This document shows, one piece after another, positions 14,529 to 22,998 of a stretch of 30,361 bases of DNA (positions are counted from its first letter, which is position 1; each line of letters opens with the position of its first letter). The notes under the pieces were generated by a model. It did not search any database. It saw only the letters and a list, made by a program, of their open reading frames with translations, and was not told where the DNA came from. The translations under genes and the position numbers were made by a program. The DNA is from an uncultured Collinsella sp. (GTDB lineage Bacteria > Actinomycetota > Coriobacteriia > Coriobacteriales > Coriobacteriaceae), in NCBI GenBank assembly GCA_902495545.1, contig CABUXM010000017.1, positions 1 through 30,361 of the forward strand. Reading direction: 5' to 3'.

Positions 14529-16403
14529 ATGATTGAGCTGCTCAGGCGTTTTGGTGGTAAGTATCGCCGGTATATGGTGATTGGCCCTGCGTGTAAGTTG
14601 ATCGAAGTGATCTTCGACCTGCTGACGCCGCTGGTGATTGCCCAGATGATCGATAAGGGCATCGGCTCGCACGACGTGAGCGCCGTTATCCACTACGGCA
14701 TGGTACTTGGCGCCATGGCTGTGATTGGCATCTCGTTTACGCTCGTCTGCCAAAAGATGGCGGCGCTCACCTCGCAGGGCATGGGTACTGACATTCGCGG
14801 CGCACTCTACAAGCACATCAACAAGCTGAGCTATGCTGAGCTCGATCGCTTTGGCACGCCGTCGCTCATCACGCGCATTACCAACGACGTCAACCAGGTG
14901 CAGCTCGCCGTGGCGCTGGGCGTGCGTATGCTCATCCGCTGGCCTTTCTTGGCGGTGGGCTCCATGGTCGCGGCCCTTGCCATCGACCTTAAGCTCGGCA
15001 TGATCTTTTTGATTTGCACGCCCGCCATCGGCCTGGTGTTTTGGTTTGTCATGGCGCGCTGCATCCCGTACTACAAGCAGCTGCAGGCAAAGCTCGATCG
15101 CATCGCGCTTATTTGCCGCGAGGGGCTTTCGGGCGCCCGCGTGGTCCGGGCGTTTGTGCGCGAGGGTCACGAGCGTGAGCGTTTTGCCCAGGCGGCCGAT
15201 GACCAGGCGCGTGTCGCAATCGCGGTGGGCAAGCTCTCGTCGATCCTTAACCCCGTCACGTTTTTGGTGATGAACCTGGGCGTGTGCGCCATCTTGTGGG
15301 TGGGCGGCATCCAGGTCAACGTGGGCGAGCTCACGCAGGGCCAGGTCATGGCATTCGTCAACTACATGACGCAGACCCTGACCTCCATCGTGTATGTCGC
15401 CAACTTGGTCGTGGTCTTTACCAAGGCGAGTGCCAGTGCGTCGCGTCTCAACGAGGTGCTCAATTGCGTGCCGAGCATCACCGACGAGGGCAACCAGTCG
15501 GTTGCGCTGCCCGAGCCGAGCGATATGGCGGGTGGCGCTGTTCCGGTCCCCGCGCTGAGCTTTGACCATGCGAGCTTTTCGTTTGGCGCGGGCGCGGCAA
15601 ATGCCGTGAGCGATGTGACCTTGGAGCTGCCGCTGGGCAAAACGCTCGGCATTATCGGCGGCACGGGCAGCGGCAAGTCGACGCTCGTCTCGCTCATCCC
15701 GCGCCTATACGACGCAGGCGTCGGCAGCGTGAGCGTAATGGGTGCCGACGTGCGCGCCTGGCCGCTCGATCAGCTGCGCCATGTGGTCGCGACCGTTCCG
15801 CAACGCGCGTCGCTCGTGAGCGGTACGATCCGCAGCAACCTAACCTGGCGCGACGAGTCGGCAACCGATGAGGAACTGTGGGCGGCGCTCGATATAGCGC
15901 AGGCCAGCGGGTTCGTGCGCAACAAGCCACAGGGGCTCGACGCGCCGGTCGAGGCGGGCGGCAAGAACTTCAGCGGTGGCCAGCGCCAGCGCCTGACTAT
16001 TGCGCGTGCTCTGGTGGGCTCGCCGCAGATCCTGATTATGGATGACTCCGCCTCGGCGCTCGACTTTAAGACCGACGCGGCGCTGCGCCATGCCATCCGC
16101 GAGCGCAGCGTACGCGGTGCCGCCGAGGGCGGGCTCCCGCTGACCACGGTGATCGTAAGCCAGCGCGTCTCGACCGTGCGCGACGCCGACATGATCTGCG
16201 TGCTCGATCACGGCTCGGTTGCGGGCCTGGGCACGCACGACGAGCTGTACGCAAGCTGCCAGCTCTACCGCGAGATCTGCCAGTCGCAGCTTCGCCGCGA
16301 GGAGCTCGAGGGTCAGCAGGGGAGCGCGATGCCCGCGTCCGCCCCAAGTCCCGCGTTCGCCCCGGCTGCCCCGGCATCCGTCTGCGCAAAGGAGGGCTGC
16401 TAA
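14529..16403 (+). CDS. ABC exporter half-transporter with degenerate ATP site (first subunit, second pair)
   Basis: 624 residues: membrane domain (about 15-300) and ATPase domain. Walker A GGTGSGKS (377-384) and signature FSGGQ (481-485) are canonical, but Walker B is ILIMDD with Asp506 in the catalytic Glu position, and Gln545 (IVSQRVST) replaces the switch His. This is the same pattern as in the protein at 3487-5223, and the DDS-SALDFKTDAALRHA stretch is nearly identical between them, so they are paralogues. An Ala/Pro-rich tail of about 40 residues follows the ATPase domain. The ATG at 14529 has GGGAG about ten bases upstream and begins the typical MIELLRRFGGKYRRY; in-frame codons before it lack a site. 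No regulator gene is adjacent, unlike the MarR-linked pair. Confidence 0.92.
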   Translation: MIELLRRFGGKYRRYMVIGPACKLIEVIFDLLTPLVIAQMIDKGIGSHDVSAVIHYGMVLGAMAVIGISFTLVCQKMAALTSQGMGTDIRGALYKHINKLSYAELDRFGTPSLITRITNDVNQVQLAVALGVRMLIRWPFLAVGSMVAALAIDLKLGMIFLICTPAIGLVFWFVMARCIPYYKQLQAKLDRIALICREGLSGARVVRAFVREGHERERFAQAADDQARVAIAVGKLSSILNPVTFLVMNLGVCAILWVGGIQVNVGELTQGQVMAFVNYMTQTLTSIVYVANLVVVFTKASASASRLNEVLNCVPSITDEGNQSVALPEPSDMAGGAVPVPALSFDHASFSFGAGAANAVSDVTLELPLGKTLGIIGGTGSGKSTLVSLIPRLYDAGVGSVSVMGADVRAWPLDQLRHVVATVPQRASLVSGTIRSNLTWRDESATDEELWAALDIAQASGFVRNKPQGLDAPVEAGGKNFSGGQRQRLTIARALVGSPQILIMDDSASALDFKTDAALRHAIRERSVRGAAEGGLPLTTVIVSQRVSTVRDADMICVLDHGSVAGLGTHDELYASCQLYREICQSQLRREELEGQQGSAMPASAPSPAFAPAAPASVCAKEGC

Positions 16404-18263
16404 ATGAATCCGTATACTTCTTCCGGTTCGGTCGCCACGATGACGGCCAACGTGTCCGGCAATGATAACCTCAACGACCTGGGAGACGGCCCGCGTCAGC
16501 CCGGCGACCCCGAGCGCTACCCCGTGGGCGCGGTAACTCGCCGCCTGCTGGGCTACGTCCGTCCGCATCGCATTTCGTTTGCGGCTTCGTTTGTGAGCGC
16601 CGCCATCTCGGTGATCTTGCAGCTCTATACGCCCATCCTCATCGGCGAGGGCATCGACCTCATCGTTGCCGCCGGGCAGGTGGACTTCGATGCGTTGCTG
16701 CCGCTCGTTACCAAGCTCGCGATTGTCGTGGTGGGCGCGGCGGCCTTCCAGTGGCTGCAGGGCTACTGTGTCAACCGTCTGTCCTACGAGACGGTGCGCG
16801 ACATGCGCGTGGAGGCGAGCGACAAGCTCAGCCGCATGCCGCTCAGCTTTATCGACAGCCATGCCCACGGCGACCTCATGAGCCGCGTGGTCAACGACGT
16901 CGACCAGGTGGGCGACGGTCTGCTGCAGGGCTTTACGCAGCTCTTTACCGGCGTCATCACCATCGTGGGCACGCTCGCGTTTATGCTCTCCATCAACCTG
17001 ACCATGACGCTTGTGGTGGTGCTCGTCACGCCGCTTTCCATCTTTGCGGCCGGTGCCATCGCCAAGCTTTCCAATAAGAGCTTCACTGCTCAACAGCGCA
17101 TCCAGGGCCAACTCGGCGGTCATATTGAGGAGTATGTGGGTGAGCAAAAGCTCGTGGACGCTTTCGCCTACGGCCCGCACGCTCAACAGCGCTTCGATGC
17201 TCTCAACGCTGAGCTCTACACGGCAGGTGAGCGCGCGCAGTTTATGGGTTCGCTTTCTAACCCCGGTACGCGCTTCATCAATAACATCATCTACGCCGTG
17301 GTCGCCGTGATTGGCTGCGCGGGCGTGATCACGGGCGTACCTGCGGCGCTCACGGTGGGCGGCGTGCAAATCTTTCTGTCCTATGCTAACCAGTACACCA
17401 AGCCATTCAACGAGGTCACCAACGTCATTACGCAAATCCAGACGGCGTATGCCTCGGCGCGCCGCATGTTCGCGTTGCTCGATGCGCGCGAGCAGGAGCC
17501 CGACGCTGTGGATGCCATTGAGCTCACTGCCCCGCAGGGCGAGGTTTCGTTTGAACACGTGGACTTTAGCTATGTGCCCGACCGCAAACTGCTGCAGGAT
17601 ATCTGCATCGATGCCAAGCCCGGTATGCGCTTTGCCCTCGTCGGCCCCACGGGCTGCGGCAAGACGACGCTCATCAACCTGCTGCTGCGCTTTTACGATA
17701 TCGATGCTGGGCGCATCGCGGTCGATGGTCGCTCCTCGCGTGACTACACACGGGCGAGTCTGCGCCGCGCCTTTGGCATGGTGCTGCAGGACACCTGGCT
17801 GTTCGAGGGCACGGTGGCCGAAAACATTGCCTACGGTTGCTCCGATGCCACGCGCGAGCAGATCGTCGAGGCCGCCAAGCGCGCTCATGCGCATAAGTTT
17901 ATCGTGCAGCTGCCAGACGACTACGATACGGTGATCGGCGAGGACGGCGGCACGTTTAGCCAGGGTCAAAAGCAGCTGCTGTGCATCGCGCGCGTCATGC
18001 TTACCGATCCGGCGATTCTGCTGCTGGACGAGGCAACGTCGAGCATCGATACGCGTACCGAGCTGCAGGTGCAGGCGGCATTCGACGAGCTCATGGCTGG
18101 CCGCACAAGCTTTGTCGTGGCACACCGCCTGTCGACGATTCGCAATGCCGATTGCATCTTGGTAATGCGCGATGGCGAGATTATCGAGCGCGGCACGCAC
18201 GATGAGCTGCTCGCGGCGGGCGGCTTTTACGCCGAGCTCTACCGCAGCCAGTTCGCCCAGTAA
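16404..18263 (+). CDS. ABC exporter half-transporter with catalytic Glu and SQGQ signature (second subunit, second pair)
   Basis: 619 residues. It starts immediately after the partner's stop (TAAATG), with AGGAGG eight bases upstream inside the partner gene, so translation is tightly coupled. A polar 40-residue N-terminus precedes six membrane helices (about 50-340). The ATPase domain has Walker A GPTGCGKT (414-421), Walker B ILLLDE with Glu543, and switch His574; its signature is FSQGQ (518-522). Paired with the upstream subunit this gives one active and one degenerate ATP site, as in TM287/288-type heterodimers. The N-terminus is shorter and less charged than that of its paralogue at 5225-7228. 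The substrate is unknown. GGGGCAAA at 18273 and TTTGCCCC at 18338 after the stop could pair, but no T-run follows. Confidence 0.92.
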   Translation: MNPYTSSGSVATMTANVSGNDNLNDLGDGPRQPGDPERYPVGAVTRRLLGYVRPHRISFAASFVSAAISVILQLYTPILIGEGIDLIVAAGQVDFDALLPLVTKLAIVVVGAAAFQWLQGYCVNRLSYETVRDMRVEASDKLSRMPLSFIDSHAHGDLMSRVVNDVDQVGDGLLQGFTQLFTGVITIVGTLAFMLSINLTMTLVVVLVTPLSIFAAGAIAKLSNKSFTAQQRIQGQLGGHIEEYVGEQKLVDAFAYGPHAQQRFDALNAELYTAGERAQFMGSLSNPGTRFINNIIYAVVAVIGCAGVITGVPAALTVGGVQIFLSYANQYTKPFNEVTNVITQIQTAYASARRMFALLDAREQEPDAVDAIELTAPQGEVSFEHVDFSYVPDRKLLQDICIDAKPGMRFALVGPTGCGKTTLINLLLRFYDIDAGRIAVDGRSSRDYTRASLRRAFGMVLQDTWLFEGTVAENIAYGCSDATREQIVEAAKRAHAHKFIVQLPDDYDTVIGEDGGTFSQGQKQLLCIARVMLTDPAILLLDEATSSIDTRTELQVQAAFDELMAGRTSFVVAHRLSTIRNADCILVMRDGEIIERGTHDELLAAGGFYAELYRSQFAQ

Positions 18264-18383
18264 GCAAGGCGTGGGGCAAATGAATCAGGTTCGTTCGTCC
18301 CGCGTCTTAAGTATTTGGGGGCTTGCGCTGCGGACGTTTTGCCCCCATCGGTGTCGCCCATGTCGCCAATCGGCAGAAGGTGG

Positions 18384-18411
18384 TTTACATCTGTCACGTT
18401 AGTACTAAGAT
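18384..18411 (+). promoter_or_regulatory. Candidate promoter of the flavodoxin gene
   Basis: TTTACA (18384-18389), a 16-base spacer and TAAGAT (18406-18411) resemble -35 and -10 elements; the same TAAGAT is used for the SRP RNA gene. An imperfect copy of the TTACATCTGT motif seen at 14436 overlaps the -35 element. Confidence 0.5.
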
Positions 18412-18463
18412 ATTCATCTAATAAATTGCATTAGTGGCTTTAGTTTTGGGGGAAACGAGCAAC

Positions 18464-19021
18464 GTGACTATGACATGCTCTTTGGTGGTCAACAGCAAGA
18501 GCGGTAATACAAGGATGGTTTCGGGCGCAATCAAGCGTGCCCTGCAGGCTGCAGGCGTCGAGTTTATTCACGCTGCCGCGCTGAGCGACGATGCGGATGC
18601 AGATCAAGTTGCGCGCGAGGCGCAGGGTGCCTGTGCTGCCGATACGGTGCTCGTTGGCTTTTGGTGCGACAAGGGCGCATGCACGCCTTCGGTCGCGGCG
18701 TTGCTCTCCGCCTTGCACGGCAAGCGCGTCTTTCTGTTTGGTACCTGCGGTTTTGGTGCCGATCAGAGCTATTACCAGCAGATTATCGATCGTGTGACCT
18801 CCAATTTGGCCGATGATGCCGAGCTGGTGGGCTGGGCAATGTGCCAGGGCAAGATGGGCCCTGCGGTCAAACAGCGCTACGAGGCCATGCTCGAGCAAGA
18901 TCCCGACAACGCCCGCGCTAAGTTGCTGCTCGATAACTGGGTCGCCGCAAAGGATCACCCCACCAAGGAAGATCTGGACCATATAGCGGCGGCGGCCAAG
19001 AAGGCCGTGCTGGGCGAGTAG
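18464..19021 (+). CDS. Flavodoxin family protein, BilS-like
   Basis: 185 residues. SLVVNSKSGNTRMVSGAI near the N-terminus is the FMN phosphate-binding loop of flavodoxins (SxxGNT). The next marks, DTVLVGFWCDKGACTPSVAALL, KRVFLFGTCGFGADQSYYQQI and WAMCQGKMGPAVKQRYEAML, resemble the group of short flavodoxin-like proteins named BilS, found beside the bilirubin reductase gene bilR in some gut bacteria. bilR is not in this window, so a role in bilirubin reduction is not supported; electron transfer through FMN is the family-level statement. The GTG at 18464 is chosen because GGGGGA lies about 11 bases upstream; an ATG at 18470 and a GTG at 18434 are alternatives. It has its own promoter and terminator. 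Confidence 0.75.
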   Translation: MTMTCSLVVNSKSGNTRMVSGAIKRALQAAGVEFIHAAALSDDADADQVAREAQGACAADTVLVGFWCDKGACTPSVAALLSALHGKRVFLFGTCGFGADQSYYQQIIDRVTSNLADDAELVGWAMCQGKMGPAVKQRYEAMLEQDPDNARAKLLLDNWVAAKDHPTKEDLDHIAAAAKKAVLGE

Positions 19022-19062
19022 CTCGCTGCTCGTGGTGCCGAGCGCCCCATAATACAAGTGTG

Positions 19063-19090
19063 AAAGCCTCGAAATCCTCGAGGCTTTTTT
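19063..19090 (+). terminator. Rho-independent terminator
   Basis: AAAGCCTCGA (19063-19072) pairs with TCGAGGCTTT (19078-19087) around a five-base loop, ending in TTTTTT. It lies 41 bases after the flavodoxin stop. Confidence 0.93.
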
Positions 19091-19303
19091 CTTGCCACTT
19101 GTGGGTGCAACCGTGGCAAGCGTCTGGGGCGATATTTTCCATCACCCCGATGACGAGGCCGTTCTGGACAACACGCTCGCATGCGTTCGCTGGATGTATT
19201 CAGAGCGGGACGGGCTTTCCGCGATACGCATGACCGACCACGCATCTGCAATGAGGCGAGCGCAGTTACTTATCAGCCCACTCAACCCGCAACGGGTGAG
19301 GGG
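19091..19303. other. Intergenic stretch with an 8-bp inverted repeat and no supported gene
   Basis: CTTGCCAC (19091-19098) and GTGGCAAG (19113-19120) form a perfect inverted repeat just after the terminator. Open frames of 70-100 codons cross this stretch on both strands, but they run into the palindrome at 19304, have no ribosome binding site and match no family I know. A decayed gene cannot be excluded. Confidence 0.4.
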
Positions 19304-19433
19304 CGGCGGCAGGCGGAGGCATGGGAAAGGTCTGTCGCGAGTTCCGCACGCAAAGGGGGCCACTTAATGTGGCCCCCGTCTTGCGCAGGACTGTTTGAGC
19401 AGCAGACCTTTCCCATGCCTCCGCCTGCCGCCG
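19304..19433. repeat. 130-base palindrome with 31-bp perfect arms and an inner hairpin
   Basis: Bases 19304-19334 (CGGCGGCAGGCGGAGGCATG onward) are perfectly complementary to 19403-19433 over 31 bp. Inside, GGGGGCCAC (19355-19363) and GTGGCCCCC (19369-19377) form a second perfect hairpin with loop TTAAT. The element lies 19 bases beyond the stop of the minus-strand LTA-synthase-like gene, so it may also serve as that gene's terminator. Confidence 0.85.
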
Positions 19434-19452
19434 ATTCGGGCCCCCGACCCCG

Positions 19453-21753
19453 TTACTTGATCTTGGTCGTACCCGGCGCCAGGTTGGGGTCGGTCTCGTT
19501 GGCCTCGGTCTGGAAGTGCTCGGTGTACACGTTCTTGCCGTCGCGGAACATCTCGTAATACTGCATCTTGGCGTAATCCTCGCGCGCCTTGGTGGCGGCT
19601 GCTGCGGCGGCGTCGTCACCGGTGACGTTGGAGGAGAGTGCCCAGCGCAGGCTGGCGTCCTCGTAGCCGACCGAGTTGATGGCGGGCAGCGACTCGCGCA
19701 GCGTCATGTGCGCTTTCTGGTAGTCGGTCAGCGGTGCGCCGATCAGCTGCATCAGCTGGGTGGACAGGTAGTTGGTGGACAGGTCGTCGACCTCGCTCGT
19801 CTGGTTGCAACCGGCAACGTCGTAGTTGGCCCAAATGATGTAGTCAGTCTGCCACAAGCGCTCCTGGTGGGTGGCATCGTCCTCGTCGGTAAACCACTTG
19901 TCGTTGAACTTGGACGGGAAGAACGGCTGGTGGTCGCCCCAGAACACCACGACCACCTTGCGGTCGAGCTTGCTCAGGGCGTTGAGGAAGTAACGCAGCG
20001 CCTGGTCGGACTGCTCGATGCACGAGACATACTCGTCGACATCGGAGAGCGTACCGTCCTCGACGGTCTTGGTGTCCAGATCGGTCGTGTCGATATTCAG
20101 GTGCATCTGCTTGTCGACCGGCACCAGACCCGTATCGTAGCCCGAGTGGTTCTGCATGGTCACATCGAAGATAAACTGCGGATCGGCGTTCTGATCGAGC
20201 AGCTCCAGAATCTTGTCGTAGGTAGCCTGGTCGGTCACCATGCCGCGCAGGGTATCGGCGCCCTGGAAATCGTTGATGGACAGGAACTGGTCAAAGCCAA
20301 AGTCCTTGTAGACGTTCTCGCGGTTCCAGTTGGTTGCGTGGTTGGGGTGCATGGCCGTGGTGGAATATCCGAGCGACTTGAACTGCTCTGCCAGGTTCCC
20401 GGTCGTTTCCATGTTGTAAATGGTGTAGGGGTACACGCCCGAGCCCAGGTTGGCCATAGAGTTGCCGGTCATAAACTCAAACTCGGTATTGGCGGTACCG
20501 CCACCGTAGGCGCTCACGTAGAGCTTGCCGCGGCTGAGGCAGTTGGACAGGTTCTTAAAGTACTGCGGGCCCTCGTAGCCGGCGCGCATGTTCTGGTAGA
20601 TCGACAGATCCGAGAACGTCTCGTTCATGATGGCGATGACCGTGGGCTTCTCGCTGTCGAACTGTTCCTTTGCGGCGGCGCGCTCGTCACTCTTGGCGGC
20701 ATCGGACTTGTCGTAGGCCTTGGCGTACTTTTTGAGCGTGGCCTTGGCATCGTCGACGGAGTAGTCGGCGGGTTTGGGCGGCTTGATGGACTGCGCCGCA
20801 CTAATGAAAGCGGGCAGGTAGCCCTCGCGCCAGTAGCTCTCGAGCGGGCGCCAGGTGTAGACGGTGATGCCGAGGGTGTTGTAGTAGTCGATAAGCGTGA
20901 CATGCGCGGTCACACCGCCCAGGCACAGCACCGCTACGAGCAGGTTGGTGAGCAGCATGCGCTTGGCGTTGGCGGCACCCTTCTGACGGTGCGGTGCCAC
21001 CAGGCCGGCGTACTCGCATAGCAGCATGGCGATGGCGGTAAAGCCCATGGACAGCACGCAGAACAGCGAGATCGAGAAGGTGTAGCCGTTGCCGGCGACC
21101 GCGGCGGCGGTGGAGATGGCCGAAAGGTCGCCCGGCTGGATGGGCATGGATTTAAACGTGATGACGAAGAACTCGGCAATGCCCAGGACAAAGAGGGTAA
21201 AGGCCAGGACCGCGGGAGCCGCGCCGTGGCGCTGGAACAGGAAGAACAAGCCGGCCATGAGCGTGGTGATGATGGCCCACTCGAGCAGGATACACAGGGG
21301 GTAGACCCAGGTAAAGTCGTGGTTGGACGAGACCTCCATGCCCAGCAGCGCAAAGAAGCCGGCGAGCAGCAGGCACAGGACGGCGGCGACGAGCGGTTTG
21401 CCCACAAAGGCGCCGCGCAGGCGGGCGAGCTTGCCGGTGGGGGCGGGGGCGTCGGGCTCGGCGAACGCAAAGACGCGCGGGGCGATGCGGTCGCGGGCGA
21501 TGCTGGCCCAAGCGCATCCGGTGAGAATGGCATTGGTCAGGATGAGCATCACAAAGGCGAGCGGCTCGTTTTGGGCGACGAGGCCCACGGCGCCCCAAAT
21601 GGTCAAAAAGACTTGGAACAGACCGAAGGCGACGCTCCAGGCGAAGGTGCTCTTGGCAACGGTGCCCGACTTTGCGCGAATGGCCTTGGCCTCGCGCAAG
21701 ACAAGGTAGACGGTCGCCGCAAGACCGACGAGCGAGATGGCGGCTGCGAACAT
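19453..21753 (-). CDS. LTA synthase family membrane sulfatase-like protein
   Basis: 766 residues. About eight hydrophobic segments fill residues 1-290, followed by a large domain predicted outside the membrane. That domain has the alkaline-phosphatase/sulfatase fold marks of LtaS: Glu378 in MNETFSDL, the nucleophile Thr420 in YGGGTANTEFEFMTGNS, His536 in TMQNHSGY, and Asp607-His608 in FWGDHQPFF. In LtaS these bind Mn2+ and transfer glycerol phosphate from phosphatidylglycerol onto a growing chain. Here a phosphoglycerol- or phosphoethanolamine-type transfer to a cell-surface polymer is likely, but the exact substrate is open; there are more membrane helices than the five of LtaS. The ATG at 21753 has GAGGAG seven bases upstream, so a GTG 15 bases earlier is rejected. 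Confidence 0.88.
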   Translation of the reverse strand: MFAAAISLVGLAATVYLVLREAKAIRAKSGTVAKSTFAWSVAFGLFQVFLTIWGAVGLVAQNEPLAFVMLILTNAILTGCAWASIARDRIAPRVFAFAEPDAPAPTGKLARLRGAFVGKPLVAAVLCLLLAGFFALLGMEVSSNHDFTWVYPLCILLEWAIITTLMAGLFFLFQRHGAAPAVLAFTLFVLGIAEFFVITFKSMPIQPGDLSAISTAAAVAGNGYTFSISLFCVLSMGFTAIAMLLCEYAGLVAPHRQKGAANAKRMLLTNLLVAVLCLGGVTAHVTLIDYYNTLGITVYTWRPLESYWREGYLPAFISAAQSIKPPKPADYSVDDAKATLKKYAKAYDKSDAAKSDERAAAKEQFDSEKPTVIAIMNETFSDLSIYQNMRAGYEGPQYFKNLSNCLSRGKLYVSAYGGGTANTEFEFMTGNSMANLGSGVYPYTIYNMETTGNLAEQFKSLGYSTTAMHPNHATNWNRENVYKDFGFDQFLSINDFQGADTLRGMVTDQATYDKILELLDQNADPQFIFDVTMQNHSGYDTGLVPVDKQMHLNIDTTDLDTKTVEDGTLSDVDEYVSCIEQSDQALRYFLNALSKLDRKVVVVFWGDHQPFFPSKFNDKWFTDEDDATHQERLWQTDYIIWANYDVAGCNQTSEVDDLSTNYLSTQLMQLIGAPLTDYQKAHMTLRESLPAINSVGYEDASLRWALSSNVTGDDAAAAAATKAREDYAKMQYYEMFRDGKNVYTEHFQTEANETDPNLAPGTTKIK

Positions 21754-21967
21754 GCTGAGACTCCTCACAAACTTAAAACCTACGAAAGCGGGGGTTTACC
21801 CGATTGTTACCAAGATATGCGCTGCAATTGGTGACTGCGCACAACAACCAGCCATATTAACGCGCACGTGCGGCGGTGTGGCGCAATGTAGTGGCGACCT
21901 GCGCGATAATGGACGGGAATTACACGGAAACGTAAAGGCTTCTTAAAGAAATGGCGAGGGTAGGGCG

Positions 21968-22840
21968 ATGAACGAGCAGGTTTGCAAGGCGGACATGGGC
22001 GGCGGCGGAGTTGCGGGCGTGGATACGTGCGGCTATCCGGTCGAGACTACGGGCAACACGGTGCTGGACATCTTGGAGCGCCGTTCGTCCACGCGCGCTT
22101 TTGCGCGCGATGACAATGGCCGTCCCGTGGCGGTGACCGACGAGCAGCGTGCAGCGATTCTGCATGCGGCGAGTCGCGCGCCGTCGGCAGGCGCCATGAT
22201 GATGTATTCCATCATCAGTATTCGCGAGCAGGCTACGCTCGATCGCTTGGCCGACCTGTGCGACCATCAGCCCATGATTGCCAAGGCGCCCTGGGCACTT
22301 ATATTTGTGGTCGACTATGCCAAGTGGATCGATCTGTTTGAGCATGTGGGCTGCTTTGAGCCCGCGTTTGTCGAGCGCACGGGCAAGGCGCCCCGCCGCG
22401 CGCCGGGTTTGGGTGACTTTGCCATCGCGGCACAGGACGCCGTGATCGCCGCGCAAAATGCCGTGGTCGCCGCCGAGGCCCTGGGGCTGGGAAGCTGCTA
22501 CATCGGCGATGTCGTCGAGAATGCCGAGGAAGTGGCCGAGCTGCTGGATCTGCCTCCGTATACCATGCCGCTGTCGATGCTCATCATCGGCACGCCTCGC
22601 AAAGAGCGCCCGGCGATCGCGCATCCCGTGGTGAACCTGGTGCACGAGGAGCATTACCGCCGTGCGGACGACGCGACTATGGATGCGCAGGTGGCCGAGA
22701 TGGATGCGATGTTTCGCCCACATGCCCGTGAGGTGGGCGAGCGCGTGGTGGATATCTACACCCGCAAGCACACGAGCCCCTTTATGGCCGAGATGAGCCG
22801 TTCCATGGAGTGGTGGTTCAAAAACTGGCTCGGAAAATGA
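21968..22840 (+). CDS. Nitroreductase family protein
   Basis: 290 residues. Residues about 32-48 (NTVLDILERRSSTRAFA) are the nitroreductase opening with FMN-contacting Arg residues. ASRAPSAGAMMMYSII (about 69-84) is the next FMN-binding segment, and AQNAVVAAEALGLGSCYIGDV (about 164-184) is the conserved helix and GxGxxxIG stretch. The length and the C-terminal extension of about 70 residues, ending MEWWFKNWLGK, resemble the larger NADPH-dependent FRP/NfsA-like members rather than the short protein at 1711-2232. It likely reduces an organic substrate with NAD(P)H through FMN; the substrate is unknown. The ATG has GAGGG about seven bases upstream. It is monocistronic and ends in a repeat hairpin. 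Confidence 0.88.
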   Translation: MNEQVCKADMGGGGVAGVDTCGYPVETTGNTVLDILERRSSTRAFARDDNGRPVAVTDEQRAAILHAASRAPSAGAMMMYSIISIREQATLDRLADLCDHQPMIAKAPWALIFVVDYAKWIDLFEHVGCFEPAFVERTGKAPRRAPGLGDFAIAAQDAVIAAQNAVVAAEALGLGSCYIGDVVENAEEVAELLDLPPYTMPLSMLIIGTPRKERPAIAHPVVNLVHEEHYRRADDATMDAQVAEMDAMFRPHAREVGERVVDIYTRKHTSPFMAEMSRSMEWWFKNWLGK

Positions 22841-22842
22841 CG

Positions 22843-22875
22843 AATGTGACAAGGGGATAGTCCCTTTGTCACATT
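22843..22875. repeat. GTGACAAGGG-type hairpin at gene end, copy 2
   Basis: AATGTGACAAGGGGA (22843-22857) pairs with TCCCTTTGTCACATT (22861-22875), 15 positions with one G-T pair and a three-base loop. It begins two bases after the nitroreductase stop. The arms match those at 7228-7258 almost exactly. Confidence 0.75.
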
Positions 22876-22957
22876 TCATATCGCCGCGGTAGCCTAAAGA
22901 CTGTATAAATCTTTATCTAGCTGGGAAAACAGTGCATTAAAACATGGGCCGATTACC

Positions 22958-22963
22958 TATAAT
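22958..22963 (+). promoter_or_regulatory. Candidate -10 element of kup
   Basis: A perfect TATAAT lies 36 bases before the kup ATG. The matching -35 position reads CATTAA (22935-22940), a poor match, which suggests an activator-dependent promoter. The short leader leaves no room for a c-di-AMP riboswitch. Confidence 0.5.
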
Positions 22964-22998
22964 CCCCTCGAACGTTAAAGTTGGGAGGAAACCGGCTT

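Noticed and set aside
15840..18200. Open frame of 786 codons on the minus strand opposite the second ABC pair, and similar frames opposite kup and the kinase (23071-27301)
   Set aside because: These mirror the codon structure of the genes on the other strand, as expected in GC-rich DNA, and their translations are low-complexity His/Arg/Ala/Val-rich with no domain.
19092..19367. Possible 91-residue protein between the flavodoxin and LTA-synthase-like genes
   Set aside because: It has no ribosome binding site, ends inside a palindromic repeat and matches no family. A decayed gene is possible but not shown.
22876..22998. c-di-AMP (ydaO/kimA) riboswitch before kup
   Set aside because: The region between the repeat hairpin and the start is only 123 bases, with a TATAAT 36 bases before the ATG, so the transcribed leader is too short.
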